A stretch of 64,000 nucleotides of DNA from Nocardioides seonyuensis (GCF_004683965.1 NZ_CP038436.1:2914001-2978000), one strand, 5' to 3'. Positions 45,052 to 56,746 are shown, numbered from the stretch's first letter. Numbers and translations: made by a program. The notes: generated by a model from the sequence alone, not told the origin.

Positions 45052-47718
45052 TCAGCGCTTCTCGAGCACCGACCGTCCTGCCTCGAGCCGCGCGACCGGC
45101 ACGCGGAAGGGCGAGCACGAGACGTAGTTGAGACCCACCCGGTCGAAGAAGTGCACGGAGAGCGGATCGCCGCCGTGCTCGCCGCAGACGCCCACCTTGA
45201 GGTCGGGCCGGGTCTCGCGCCCCTTCGTCGTACCCATCTCGACCATGCCGCCCACGCCGAGCTGGTCGAGCGACTCGAACGGCGAGACGTCGAAGATGCC
45301 GTGCTCGAAGTAGCGCGAGAAGAACGCCGACTCCACGTCGTCGCGGGAGAAGCCCCACGCCATCTGGGTGAGGTCGTTGGTGCCGAAGGAGAAGAAGTCC
45401 GCGGTCTTGGCGATCCGGTCGGCGAGGAAGGCTGCGCGAGGGAGCTCGATCATGGTGCCGACCGCGATGTCGAGCTTGACGCCGCGGTCCTCCTCGACCT
45501 CGGCGATGACGCGGTCGATCTCGTTGCGAACGATCTGGAGCTCGCGCACGCTCGCGACGAGCGGGACCATGATCTCGGGACGAGGCGTGCCGTGGGCGGC
45601 CTTGCGGTCGGCGGCCGCCTCGGCGATGGCCCGGGCCTGCATGCGGAACAGCCCGGGGATCTGGATGCCGAGCCGGACGCCACGCAGGCCGAGCATGGGG
45701 TTCTGCTCGTGGAGACGGCGCACGTGCGTGAGCAGGGTCCGGGCGTGCTCGTCGACCTCGCCGCGCTCCTCTGCGAGCGCCACGTCGACGCTGAGGTCGG
45801 TGAGGTCGGGCAGGAACTCGTGCAGGGGCGGGTCGAGCAGGCGGATGGTCACCGGCAGGCCGTCCATCGCCTCCAGGATCTCGGTGAAGTCCTGTCGCTG
45901 GAGGGGGAGCAGGCCCTGCAGGGCAGCCTCCTGGCCGTCGTCGCCCTCGGCCACGATCAGCTTCTCCACCAGGGTCCGTCGCTCGCCGAGGAACATGTGC
46001 TCGGTGCGGCACAGACCGATGCCCTGGGCGCCGAAACGACGTGCTCGGGCAGCATCCTCCGGGGTGTCGGCGTTGGCACGCACGCGCAGACGGCGGGCAC
46101 CGTCGGCGTGGGCCATGATCCTGGCGACCGCGTGCGCCAGGTCGTCGTCGAGCTTCTCGCCCTCGAAGTGGCGTACGACGACCGAGTCGGCGACCGGCAC
46201 CGCCCCGGCGAACACCTCGCCCGTGGTGCCGTCGATGGAGATCACGTCACCTTCGCGGACGGTCTCACCGCCGCGCACCGTGAACTGCTTGGCCGAGCTG
46301 TCCACGTCCAGTGACTCGGCGCCGCACACGCAGGTGCGCCCCATGCCCCGGGCCACGACGGCGGCGTGCGAGGTCTTGCCGCCGCGACTGGTCAGGATCC
46401 CGCGCGCAGCCACCATCCCGCGCAGGTCGTCGGGATTGGTCTCCTTGCGGACCAGGATGACGTCCTCGCCGGCCTCGGCCCACTCCACCGCGGTGTCGGA
46501 GTCGAAGACCGCCTTGCCGACCGCAGCCCCCGGAGAGGCGTTCATGCCCGTGGCGAGGAGCGAGCGCTCGGACGAGGCGTCGAACCGCGGGAACATCAGC
46601 TGCGCCAGCTGGTCGCCGGTGACGCGCAGGACGGCCTCGTCCATCTCGATCAGGCCCTCGTCGACCATGTGGACCGCGATGCGGAAGGCCGCCTCGGGCG
46701 TGCGCTTGCCGACCCGCGTCTGGAGCATCCAGAGCTTGCCCCGCTCGACGGTGAACTCGATGTCGCACATGTCGCGGTAGTGCCTCTCGAGCCGCGCCAT
46801 GATGTCCAGCAGCTCGTCGTGCGAACGTCGGTCGATCTCGGCCATGTCGGCCAGGGAGACGGTGTTGCGGATGCCCGCCACGACGTCCTCGCCCTGAGCG
46901 TTCTGAAGGTAGTCGCCGTAGACCCCCTGCTCACCGCTCGCGGGGTCGCGGGTGAACGCCACGCCGGAGCCGGAGTCCATGCCGAAGTTGCCGAAGACCA
47001 TCGCCTGCACGTTGACGGCGGTGCCGAGGTCCTCTGGGATCCGTTCCTGGCGACGGTAGAGCCGCGCCCGGTCGGTGTTCCAGGAGTCGAAGACGGCGCG
47101 GATGGCCAGCTCGAGCTGCTCCCGCGGCTCCTGGGGGAAGTCGCGTCCCGTCTCTGTCCGGACGACCGACTTGAAGGTCTCGACCAGCCGCTGGAAGTCG
47201 TCGGCGTCGAGGTCGAGGTCGGACTCGGTGCCCTTGTCGCGCTTGGCCTCGTCGAGGGCCCTGGAGAAGAGCTCTCCGTCGACGTGCATGACGGTGGCAC
47301 CGAACATCTGGACGAGGCGACGGTAGGAGTCCCAGGCGAAGCGCGCGTTGTCGCTCCTGCGCGCCAGGCCGTGGACCGACTCGTCGTTGAGCCCGACGTT
47401 GAGGACCGTCTCCATCATCCCGGGCATGGAGAACTTGGCGCCCGAGCGGACGCTGACGAGCAGCGGGTCGTCGCCGTCGCCCAGGCTGCGACCCATGGCA
47501 CGCTCGAGATCCGCGAGGTGACTGCTGACCTCGTCGACGAGACCGGGAACCTCGCCCCCGGCGCCCAGGTAGGCGCGGCAGGCCTCAGTGGTGATCGTGA
47601 ACCCCGGTGGGACAGGCAGGCCGAGATTGGTCATCTCGGCGAGGTTGGCCCCCTTGCCGCCGAGGAGGTCCTTCTGGTCCTTGTCACCGTCACCGAAGTC
47701 GTGCACCCAGGTAGTCAC
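45052..47718 (-). CDS. ppdK: Pyruvate, phosphate dikinase
   Basis: An 888-residue enzyme interconverting pyruvate + ATP + Pi with PEP + AMP + PPi. The N-terminal ATP-grasp region starts DFGDGDKDQKDLLGGKGANLAEM. The phosphohistidine domain has GGKTSHAAVVARGMGR with H451. The C-terminal TIM barrel ends with VGVCGEHGGDPLSVHFF, with the catalytic Cys. Length is typical. In an organism growing on acetate through the ethylmalonyl-CoA route it could supply PEP for gluconeogenesis and glucan synthesis. The GTG at 47718 gives the family N-terminus. Confidence 0.96.
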   Translation of the reverse strand: MTTWVHDFGDGDKDQKDLLGGKGANLAEMTNLGLPVPPGFTITTEACRAYLGAGGEVPGLVDEVSSHLADLERAMGRSLGDGDDPLLVSVRSGAKFSMPGMMETVLNVGLNDESVHGLARRSDNARFAWDSYRRLVQMFGATVMHVDGELFSRALDEAKRDKGTESDLDLDADDFQRLVETFKSVVRTETGRDFPQEPREQLELAIRAVFDSWNTDRARLYRRQERIPEDLGTAVNVQAMVFGNFGMDSGSGVAFTRDPASGEQGVYGDYLQNAQGEDVVAGIRNTVSLADMAEIDRRSHDELLDIMARLERHYRDMCDIEFTVERGKLWMLQTRVGKRTPEAAFRIAVHMVDEGLIEMDEAVLRVTGDQLAQLMFPRFDASSERSLLATGMNASPGAAVGKAVFDSDTAVEWAEAGEDVILVRKETNPDDLRGMVAARGILTSRGGKTSHAAVVARGMGRTCVCGAESLDVDSSAKQFTVRGGETVREGDVISIDGTTGEVFAGAVPVADSVVVRHFEGEKLDDDLAHAVARIMAHADGARRLRVRANADTPEDAARARRFGAQGIGLCRTEHMFLGERRTLVEKLIVAEGDDGQEAALQGLLPLQRQDFTEILEAMDGLPVTIRLLDPPLHEFLPDLTDLSVDVALAEERGEVDEHARTLLTHVRRLHEQNPMLGLRGVRLGIQIPGLFRMQARAIAEAAADRKAAHGTPRPEIMVPLVASVRELQIVRNEIDRVIAEVEEDRGVKLDIAVGTMIELPRAAFLADRIAKTADFFSFGTNDLTQMAWGFSRDDVESAFFSRYFEHGIFDVSPFESLDQLGVGGMVEMGTTKGRETRPDLKVGVCGEHGGDPLSVHFFDRVGLNYVSCSPFRVPVARLEAGRSVLEKR

Positions 47719-47740
47719 CGGACGATCTAATCACTCCCCG

Positions 47741-48775
47741 CTAGCGGGCTCGACCCGACTCGGTGTAGGGAGCACCCTCGGTCGCCACCGCCGCGCGGAC
47801 CCGCCTGGCGGTGAAGTCGGCGGCGAGCTCGTCGACCTCTTCGAGGGAGCAGAAGCGGACCTCGCGGATCTCGCGCTCCTGCTTGACCACCCCGTCCAGG
47901 AGCTTGGGCTCGTGGATGCCACCGTCGAAGACGAGGCAGAGGGCGTCGTCCCACCCGCCCCACGGCGGGAGCCAGTCGGTGAGGAGGAGCGACTCGGCCC
48001 GGAGACGGAGGCCGAGCTCTTCCTCGACCTCGCGCTCGACGGCGGTGCGCGGTGACTCGCCGACCTCGACCACGCCGCCGGGGAGGTCCCAGTCCTGCTT
48101 GTAGGTCAGCCGGCAGAGCAGCACGCGCCCGTCCGGGTCGCGCACGAGGAGCTGCCCGATCGCCCGCTTGCGCGGAAGGAAGGAGTTGAGCAGTGCCCGG
48201 AAGCTCTCGGGGTCGCTCAGTGGAGGGTCGCTCACGAGGCGTGCATAGACCATCGCTCCCGTGGAGTCGGCGCGGTCACCGGAACCGGGCACGATCCGCT
48301 GGGTGCCCTCCAGTCGCAGTCCGGCGCGGGTGGCAACCCGGCGGCCGGCCTCGTTGCGGGGGTCGATCCTCGCCTCCACGCGCTGGAGCCCGAGCCCGCC
48401 CTCCGCCTCCTCGGCGAAGGCCCAGTCGACCAGGACCCGGACCGCCCTGGAGGCGAAGCCGCGTCCGCGGTTGCCGGCGTAGAGGGTCCAGCGCAGCTCA
48501 CCGGTGCCCTGCTGGCGCAGCGTCACCTCGACGCTCCCGACGACGCGGCCTTCGTGCTCGACCACGAAGGAGGAGCGCCGGCGGTCGGCGTCGAAGTCCT
48601 CGCGCCACTGACCGACGCGCTCGCGCAGGCGTTCGACCGAGACGTCGGTCGCGTCCCAGCCGAGCCACAGGGCCGTCTCGTCGTCGTGGCCCGCCACGGC
48701 CGCCTCGACGTCCTCGTCGCGCCATGGACGGAGCGCGATCACGCCGTCGGTGAGCGTGGGTTGGACCTGGGCCAC
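47741..48775 (-). CDS. GNAT acetyltransferase-Nudix hydrolase fusion
   Basis: A 344-residue two-domain protein. Residues about 8-180 are a RimJ-like GNAT domain (IALRPWRDEDVEAAVAG, GNRGRGFASRAVRVLVDWAF, RVEARIDPRNEAGRRVATRAGL). Residues about 200-335 are a Nudix domain with a complete box at 234-256 (consensus G-x5-E-x7-REUxEExGU; here REVEEELGL). Nudix enzymes cleave nucleoside diphosphates linked to another moiety. The joined activities suggest acetylation coupled to nucleotide clearance, perhaps in antibiotic or cofactor metabolism. It lies 22 bp upstream of ppdK and may be co-transcribed. Confidence 0.88.
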   Translation of the reverse strand: MAQVQPTLTDGVIALRPWRDEDVEAAVAGHDDETALWLGWDATDVSVERLRERVGQWREDFDADRRRSSFVVEHEGRVVGSVEVTLRQQGTGELRWTLYAGNRGRGFASRAVRVLVDWAFAEEAEGGLGLQRVEARIDPRNEAGRRVATRAGLRLEGTQRIVPGSGDRADSTGAMVYARLVSDPPLSDPESFRALLNSFLPRKRAIGQLLVRDPDGRVLLCRLTYKQDWDLPGGVVEVGESPRTAVEREVEEELGLRLRAESLLLTDWLPPWGGWDDALCLVFDGGIHEPKLLDGVVKQEREIREVRFCSLEEVDELAADFTARRVRAAVATEGAPYTESGRAR

Positions 48776-48807
48776 TCGGCCACCCTAGTCACTTGGCCCC
48801 AGACGGC

Positions 48808-50646
48808 TCAGCGGACCACGTCGAAGCGGGCCATCATCCCGTGGTCCTCGTGGTCGAGCATGTGGCAGTGGATCATGAAGGGTCCCGCGTGGTCGAGGAA
48901 GCGAGCGGCCACGTCGACGTACTCACCCGGATCCAGCCGCCAGGTGTCTTCCAGCGCCCGCTCCCACGGTGGTGGCCGGTTTCCGTCGCGGGAGACCGTG
49001 CGCCACTGCTCGGCGTGGATGTGGACGTAGTGCGTCATGTCGCTGGTGTTGCGCAGCCGCCAGCGCTCGGTGGTGCCGAGACGCACGCGGTGGTCGGGGC
49101 GATCGGGGTCGAAGGCCTTGCCGTTGACTGCCCAGAACGTGCCGTGGCGCTTGCCTCCGCCGAGGTCGAAGGTCCAGGTCTTGCTCACCTCGGCAGGCGC
49201 CCTGACCAGCTTCGGGGAGGGGAGCCGCGAGGGGAGGCGGGAAGGGTCGCGCGCGGGACGGCCCACGCGGAACTGCATGATCGGCGCGGTCCGCGAGCCC
49301 GTCCCACGCTCGTCCTGCGCGGGCACCGACTCGAGGACTACGTCCTGGCCCGAGAGACCCGTGAAGTCCACGACCACGTCGGCGCGCTGGGCAGGGCCGA
49401 GGTTGATCTCGGTGCGCACGACCGGAGTCCTGAGGAACCCGCTCCCGGTGCCCACCTGGACGAAGGGCCGTCCGTCCGAGAGCGAGAGGTTGTAGGCGGT
49501 GAACGGCGCGGCGTTGAGGAGGCGCAGCCGGTGGCGCGTGGCGCTCACCCGGTGGTACGGCGCGTAGCGGCCGTTCACGATGACGTGCGAGCCGACCGTG
49601 TGGTCGTCGGGCGGGCTCCCCGGTCCGGTGAACGACATCGTCCCGTGGTGCCCGTGCATGGTGGGGCCGTCTGCGAACGGGTTGGCCAGCGCGTTGCCCG
49701 AGGTGAAGGAGCGCTCGGAGATCATCAGGGGGAGGTCGCGCCGCCCCTTCGGCAGCCGCAGCCTGCGAGAGGCTGCGTCCTCGACGAGGAACATGCCCTG
49801 CAGTCCGCGCCAGTTGTTCCGGGCCGTCCTGTCCATGCGGTGGTCGTGGTAGAAGAAGAAGGAGGCCGGCGCGGGCCTGCCGCCGTAGGTCAGTGGGTAG
49901 CGGTAGGTCCGTGAGCTCCCTCGGCGGATGAGGTTCGTGGTGGGCTGCCCGTCCTCGCTGGAGGCGTGGTGGTCACCGTGCAGGTGGGTCGTGAGCGGTC
50001 CGGCCCGTCGTGGCAGTCGGTGCGCGAACGTCACCCTGCTCTCCCGGCCTGCGCGGCCGAGGATCGTGGGGCCGGGATAGTCGCCGCCGTAGGTCCACAT
50101 CATCGTGCGGGGTCCGCGGGGCAGTATCCGCACCGGCGCCTGCCGTACCGGGATGCGGACGTCGGTGCCCTTCAGCACTCGTGGCACGACCAGGGGCTGC
50201 TCGAACGCGACCGGCTCGGCGCCCACCCCGCCGGTCGCGTCCTCGACGACGAGCGTGCCGCGCATGAACGGGTGGAAGCGACAGATGTAGTCGTAGCGTC
50301 CGTTGGCGAGGTTCTCCACGCCCGTCACCGTCGCCGTCGTCCCGGCGTCCACACGCACGTCGAAGAGGGGCTCGCCGCGCTCGTCGACGGCCGTGGAGGT
50401 CACGGTGTGGTCATAGGTGTCGAGGTTGACGACGGTGAGCGTGCCGCCGCCGCCCACGGTCACGGTCGCCGGCACGTAGGTCGAGCCCTTGGCCTCGATC
50501 ACCAGCGTGGCCGAGCGCGGTGCCGCCGCCTGGGCGCCGGCTCCCACGGTGGATCCGGCCTCGCCGCCACTGCCGAGCGTGGGTGCCAGCACCGCCAGCA
50601 CCGTGCCGATGACCAGGAGCGCGGCCGCGCGGTATCTCCCCCTCAT
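48808..50646 (-). CDS. Secreted multicopper oxidase with extra N-terminal cupredoxin domain
   Basis: A 612-residue exported oxidase. The signal region is MRGRYRAAALLVIGTVLAVLAP. Residues about 46-138 form an additional plastocyanin-like domain with a full type-1 copper set (H80, C122, H125, M128; CRFHPFM). Three standard cupredoxin domains follow with copper motifs THLHGDHHAS, FFYHDHRMD, HYVHIHAEQWR and HCHMLDHEDHGMM (593-605). It would oxidise Cu(I), Mn or phenolics outside the membrane. The ATG at 50646 is chosen because GATAAT lies 7 bases upstream (minus strand, 50654-50659); a GTG at 50682 is in frame. It is divergent from a second cupredoxin gene. Confidence 0.9.
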   Translation of the reverse strand: MRGRYRAAALLVIGTVLAVLAPTLGSGGEAGSTVGAGAQAAAPRSATLVIEAKGSTYVPATVTVGGGGTLTVVNLDTYDHTVTSTAVDERGEPLFDVRVDAGTTATVTGVENLANGRYDYICRFHPFMRGTLVVEDATGGVGAEPVAFEQPLVVPRVLKGTDVRIPVRQAPVRILPRGPRTMMWTYGGDYPGPTILGRAGRESRVTFAHRLPRRAGPLTTHLHGDHHASSEDGQPTTNLIRRGSSRTYRYPLTYGGRPAPASFFFYHDHRMDRTARNNWRGLQGMFLVEDAASRRLRLPKGRRDLPLMISERSFTSGNALANPFADGPTMHGHHGTMSFTGPGSPPDDHTVGSHVIVNGRYAPYHRVSATRHRLRLLNAAPFTAYNLSLSDGRPFVQVGTGSGFLRTPVVRTEINLGPAQRADVVVDFTGLSGQDVVLESVPAQDERGTGSRTAPIMQFRVGRPARDPSRLPSRLPSPKLVRAPAEVSKTWTFDLGGGKRHGTFWAVNGKAFDPDRPDHRVRLGTTERWRLRNTSDMTHYVHIHAEQWRTVSRDGNRPPPWERALEDTWRLDPGEYVDVAARFLDHAGPFMIHCHMLDHEDHGMMARFDVVR

Positions 50647-50653
50647 CCGGCGG

Positions 50654-50659
50654 ATTATC
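50654..50659 (-). promoter_or_regulatory. Leaderless-type -10 for the multicopper oxidase
   Basis: GATAAT on the minus strand, a 5-of-6 match to the -10 consensus, lies exactly 7 bases before the ATG at 50646. Confidence 0.5.
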
Positions 50660-50787
50660 CGCTTCCTCGCAGTTCGCGCCACACATTCTTTCGTCCGGTC
50701 TGGACCACCGCAGAATTGCTGATGACGGATCCCGCGGTGCGTCGCACCATGGGCCGTCTATCACTCACTCGTAGGGGGCACCACCGC

Positions 50788-51624
50788 ATGTTCACTCATC
50801 TACGCACCGGACTGGCCCTGGCCTGTGCCGGTGTCCTGGTCTCCGTCCCGGCCCTGGTCACGACGTCCGCGTCCGCCGTACAGGCCGAGCAACAGGCCGG
50901 GCAGTCGCTCATCATCACCGTGGCCAAGGGATCGCTCAAGCTCAAGGGCACCAGCGGCCTGCGTGCCGGCCGGGTCAAGCTCACCGTCAAGGGTCAGCCG
51001 GCGCCGGTGACCATCATGTCCCTCGCGAAGGGCTACACCCTGCGCGAGCTGTCCACCGACTACAAGGCCGCGAACAAGGGCGACATGAAGGCGCTCAAGC
51101 GCGCCGTCGCCAACACCACGTGGTACGGCGGGCTCTCCTCCGGGAGCACCGGCACCGTCGTGCTGCCGCGCGCCGGCACCTACATCGCCGCGGTGATGGC
51201 CAACAAGGTCATGGGGCCGACCACGTTCGAGGTGGGCGCCGTCAAGAAGTCTGGGACGCCCTCGGTCGACGGCACCATCACTGCTCGCAAGGGGATGAAG
51301 TGGGGAGGAGCCGATCACCTGCCCACCAAGGGCACGCTGAGGTTCAAGAACTCCGACACCCAGCCGCACTTCCTCTCCATGGTGCAGGTCGAGGAGGGCA
51401 CCACGATCGACGACGTCATGGATGGGCTCCAGAGCGAGGAGGAGCCCGCGTGGGTCCTGTCCGGCGGAGCACACACCGACGTGCTCAGCCCGGGACGCCA
51501 GATGACGATGGACTACGACGTGCCCGCGGGCCAGTACGTCCTGCTCTGCTTCTTCCCGGACCCGAAGATGAAGGGCATGCCCCACTCGATGATGGGCATG
51601 GTCAAGATGATCCACGTCATGTGA
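50788..51624 (+). CDS. Secreted cupredoxin-like protein
   Basis: A 278-residue exported protein with a signal peptide (LALACAGVLVSVPALVTTSASA, cleaved after about residue 30). The C-terminal domain has the type-1 copper pattern H194 (QPHFLSM), C254 (LLCFFPD), H266 and M271 (MPHSMMGM), as in plastocyanin-like electron carriers. The N-terminal part (40-150) has no clear family but is beta-rich and Lys/Gly-rich. It is divergent from a multicopper oxidase, so it may pass electrons to or from it. AGGGGG precedes the ATG. A terminator hairpin follows. Confidence 0.82.
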   Translation: MFTHLRTGLALACAGVLVSVPALVTTSASAVQAEQQAGQSLIITVAKGSLKLKGTSGLRAGRVKLTVKGQPAPVTIMSLAKGYTLRELSTDYKAANKGDMKALKRAVANTTWYGGLSSGSTGTVVLPRAGTYIAAVMANKVMGPTTFEVGAVKKSGTPSVDGTITARKGMKWGGADHLPTKGTLRFKNSDTQPHFLSMVQVEEGTTIDDVMDGLQSEEEPAWVLSGGAHTDVLSPGRQMTMDYDVPAGQYVLLCFFPDPKMKGMPHSMMGMVKMIHVM

Positions 51625-51640
51625 CGTGACGCTCGGAGGG

Positions 51641-51667
51641 CCCGGAGGACGCCTGGCGTCCTCCGGG
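51641..51667. terminator. Bidirectional terminator between the cupredoxin gene and glgB
   Basis: CCCGGAGGACGCC (51641-51653) and GGCGTCCTCCGGG (51655-51667) are perfect complements around one base. The stem lies between convergent stops at 51624 and 51677 and can serve both. Confidence 0.85.
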
Positions 51668-51676
51668 TCCTGCGTG

Positions 51677-53572
51677 TCAGGCCTTGCGGAACCAGAGCGT
51701 CGCCAGCGGGGGCACCACGATGTCGGCGTGGGCCGGCTGCCCGTGGTGTCCGCCCTCGACCGCGGTGATCGCGCCGAGGTTGCCCACGCCCGAGCCTGCG
51801 TAGGCCTCGGCATCGGTGTTGAGGACCTCGTGCCAGGTGCCGGCCGTGGGGAGCGCCAGGCGGTAGTTCTCGTGGGGGTTGCCCGCGAAGTTGGACACGC
51901 AGACCACGTCGGGCTCGCCGGGGGCGCGTCGTACGAACGAGAAGGTGTTGTGACCCGCGTCGTTGGCGTCGAGCCAGGCGAAGCCCTCGGGGGCGTTGTC
52001 ACGGCCCCAGAGGGCGCCGGACGCGGCGTAGGTGTGGTTCATGTCGCGCACCATCGCGTGGACGCCGGCATGTTCGGGGTGCTCGAGGAGCCACCAGTCG
52101 AGCTCGCGGCTCTCGGCCCACTCGGACTCCTGGCCGAACTCGCACCCCATGAAGAGCAGCTGCTTGCCCGGGTGGGCCCACATGAATGCCAGGTAGGCCC
52201 GCAGGTTGGCCAGCTGCTTCCAGCGGTCGCCGGGCATCTTGCGCAGCAGCGACCCCTTGCCGTGCACGACCTCGTCGTGGCTGATCGGCAGCACGTAGTT
52301 CTCGGAGAAGGCGTAGACGAGGGAGAACGTCATTTCGCCGTGGTGGTGGTTGCGGTAGAGAGGGTCGACCGCCATGTAGTCCAGCGAGTCGTGCATCCAG
52401 CCCATGTTCCACTTGAACCCGAACCCCAGGCCGCCGTCGCTGGTCGGACCGGTCACGGCAGGCCAGGAGGTGGACTCCTCGGCGATCGTGACGATGCCGG
52501 GGATGCGCTTGTAGACGGTGGCGTTCATCTCCTGGAGGAACTGCACGGCCTCGAGGTTCTCCCTGCCCCCGTGCTTGTTGGGGCTCCACTCACCGTCCTC
52601 ACGCGCGTAGTCGAGGTAGAGCATGGACGCGACGCCGTCGACGCGCAGCCCGTCGGCATGGAACTCATCGAGCCAGTAGACCGCGTTGGCGTAGAGGAAG
52701 TTGCGCACCTCGTGGCGACCGAAGTTGAAGATGTGGGAGCCCCACTCCTTGTGCCACCCGCGCTGGGGATTGGGGTCCTCGTAGAGCGGCGTGCCGTCGA
52801 AACGGGCCAGCGCCCACTCGTCGGTGGCGAAGTGACCAGGCACCCAGTCCAGGATGACGCCGATCCCGGCCTGGTGCAGCCGGTCGATCAGTCGTTTGAG
52901 GCCGTCGGGGTCACCGAACCGTGAGTCGGGGGCGAAGTAGGAGGTCACGTGGTAGCCCCAGGACCCGCCGAAGGGGTGCTGCATGACCGGCATGAGCTCG
53001 ACGTGGGTGAACCCGAGGTCAGCGACGTAGGGGACGAGCGAGTCGGCGATCTCGTCCCAGGAGTAGAGCTCGCTGCCGGGCTCGTCGCGGTTGGGGTGCT
53101 TGCGCCACGAGGCGAGGTGGACCTCGTAGACAGACATCGGTGCGTCGGCCGGCTGCCTCTCACTGCGCCGGTCGAGCCACTCCTGGTCGCCCCACTCGTG
53201 CTGGGACCTCCACACGACCGAGGCCGTGCGAGGGGGTTTCTCGGCGTAGGCGGCGACGGGGTCCGCGCGGTCGACCCAGGCGCCGTCCGCCGTCCGGAGG
53301 CGGTACTTGTACTGATCACCCACCCCGGCCTCTGCCACGTGCACGTGCCACACGCCCGAGTCGCCCACGCGGGCCATCGGGTGCTGGGCGCCGTCCCATC
53401 CGGCCCACTGCCCGGCCACCTGCACCTCGAGGGCGTTCGGCGCCCAGACGCGGAAGCTCGTGCCGCCGCGGTCGTCGTCCACCTGGGCGCCGAGCACGCG
53501 CCACAGCTCCTCGTGGCGGCCTTCGTGGATGAGGTGGATGTCGAGATCGCCCGGCAGGCTCGTGTCGGTCAT
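51677..53572 (-). CDS. glgB: 1,4-alpha-glucan branching enzyme
   Basis: A 631-residue GH13 branching enzyme that adds alpha-1,6 links to the glucan made by GlgE. A CBM48-type N-terminal module (GTSFRVWAPNALEVQVAGQW) is followed by the catalytic barrel: GFTHVELMPVMQHPF, DWVPGHFATDEWAL, GLRVDGVASMLYLDY (nucleophile Asp) and IVTIAEESTSWP (acid/base Glu), then LPISHDEVVHGKGSLL. The extra N1 domain of longer GlgB proteins is absent, accounting for the shorter length. The ATG at 53572 overlaps the maltokinase stop (ATGA). Confidence 0.96.
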   Translation of the reverse strand: MTDTSLPGDLDIHLIHEGRHEELWRVLGAQVDDDRGGTSFRVWAPNALEVQVAGQWAGWDGAQHPMARVGDSGVWHVHVAEAGVGDQYKYRLRTADGAWVDRADPVAAYAEKPPRTASVVWRSQHEWGDQEWLDRRSERQPADAPMSVYEVHLASWRKHPNRDEPGSELYSWDEIADSLVPYVADLGFTHVELMPVMQHPFGGSWGYHVTSYFAPDSRFGDPDGLKRLIDRLHQAGIGVILDWVPGHFATDEWALARFDGTPLYEDPNPQRGWHKEWGSHIFNFGRHEVRNFLYANAVYWLDEFHADGLRVDGVASMLYLDYAREDGEWSPNKHGGRENLEAVQFLQEMNATVYKRIPGIVTIAEESTSWPAVTGPTSDGGLGFGFKWNMGWMHDSLDYMAVDPLYRNHHHGEMTFSLVYAFSENYVLPISHDEVVHGKGSLLRKMPGDRWKQLANLRAYLAFMWAHPGKQLLFMGCEFGQESEWAESRELDWWLLEHPEHAGVHAMVRDMNHTYAASGALWGRDNAPEGFAWLDANDAGHNTFSFVRRAPGEPDVVCVSNFAGNPHENYRLALPTAGTWHEVLNTDAEAYAGSGVGNLGAITAVEGGHHGQPAHADIVVPPLATLWFRKA

Positions 53573-55012
53573 GCGCGGCTTCCTCCGTCGTGTGGTGCAC
53601 CGTGGGTGATCCGTCCGAGCGCGTCGAGGGGGATTCCCTCCCAGCCCGGCCGGTTGCGGGTCTCGTAGACGGCCTCGTAGACCGCCTTGTCCGCGACGTA
53701 GGCCTGCAGCAGCGCGTCCTCCTCGTCGGTGAGGGTTCGTCCCTCGACGTAGGCCGCCAGGAAGGCGGAGCGGTTGCGGTCGGCCCACTCCGCGGCGCGG
53801 TAGGCCTGCTGCTCGGCCTCCCCGCCGGGCTCGGCGGTCATGCTGGTGAGTGCCACCACGCGCGGGGCGTAGTCGAAGGAGCGGAGCATCCCCGCGACGT
53901 CGCGCCAGGGGGAGTCGGGGCGCATCCGCTCGGCCAGCGGCTTGGCGGGCTCGCCCTCGAAGTCGAGGAACTTCCACCCCTTGACGGTGCGCAGCGTCTG
54001 GCCCAGGTGCAGGTCGCCGTGCACCTGCTGGACCTGGACCGACTCGAGTGCGGCGAGCCGGTCGAACGTCGCGCGGAGAGCCGCCTCGTGCTCGGCCAGG
54101 GCGGGTACGACGTCGAGGGCGTCGTCGAGCCTGCCGTGCATGGCGGAGCCCAGCCGGGCGACGGCCCGCGCGTCGAGGGTCTCGACGGGGAACTGCTCGG
54201 CGAGGGTGGTGTGCACCTCGGCCAGCGCGGTGCCGAGGCGGGCGGCCTCGCCGGCGAAGTCGCCACCGACCTCGTCGGCGTGCAGGTCGGCCTCGGTGAA
54301 CAGGTTGCGGACGCTGGAGAGGGCGAGCTCCCACCCGTCGCTGGCCGTGCGGAGGAACTGCTGGAGCATCGCGAGCTGGACCGTGTCACCCTCTGCGGAG
54401 TCGTCGACCAGGTCGACCCACCCGTAGAGGGCCGCGACGTGGTCGGACCCGGACTCGGTGAGGACCCGGTGGATCGCGATGTCGGGATTGATCCCGGGGG
54501 TGACCTTGCGGAAGACCTTCAGCATCGCGTCCTCGCCGAATGCGACCGAGGAGTTGGACTGCTCGCCCGGGAACAGGGTCGAGTGGGCCTCGATGTCGAG
54601 CTCGTGGTCCCCCACGCGGTGGAAGGCGAGGCCGTGCTGCGCGGGCGCCCTGTCTTCGGCGGCCGCGAACGCTCGGAGGTAGAGCGCCATCGACTCCCGG
54701 TCGTGCAGGGCGTCGTAGACGAACACGTGCCCGAGGTCGTCGTCCCACTCGCCGACGAAGGCGTGCGCCAGACGCTCGTGCGCCTCGGGGTAGGACACCA
54801 GCGGCAGCTGGTAGAGCTCGACCTCGCCGGGGCCGTCGTCGTACTGGAGCTCGGCGATCTCGACCGCCACCCGGCCTCCGTCGGGAGCGCCAGGCAGCTC
54901 ACCGACACGACGCACCGAGGTCAGCCGCCAGTCGCGTCCCTTCCCGCCGAACCACCGCGCCTCGGCGATGTGGTCGCGCAGGTGCAGGGCCAGGGGATCG
55001 GTCGTGGCAGGG

Positions 55013-55020
<8 letters not shown>
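53569..55020 (-). CDS. mak: Maltokinase
   Basis: A 483-residue kinase that phosphorylates maltose to maltose-1-phosphate, the step between trehalose synthase and GlgE. It has a eukaryotic-kinase-like C lobe with [13 protein letters not shown] (catalytic loop) and [13 protein letters not shown] (metal-binding Asp), plus an N-terminal cap with [16 protein letters not shown]. It overlaps the treS stop by 8 bp and the glgB start by 4 bp, so all three are translated together. Confidence 0.95.

Positions 55021-56746
<1,726 letters not shown>

Noticed and set aside
44669..45127. Alternative frame across the YbbN-like gene end
   Set aside because: It has no domain signature, whereas the annotated frame has thioredoxin and TPR features through to its stop.
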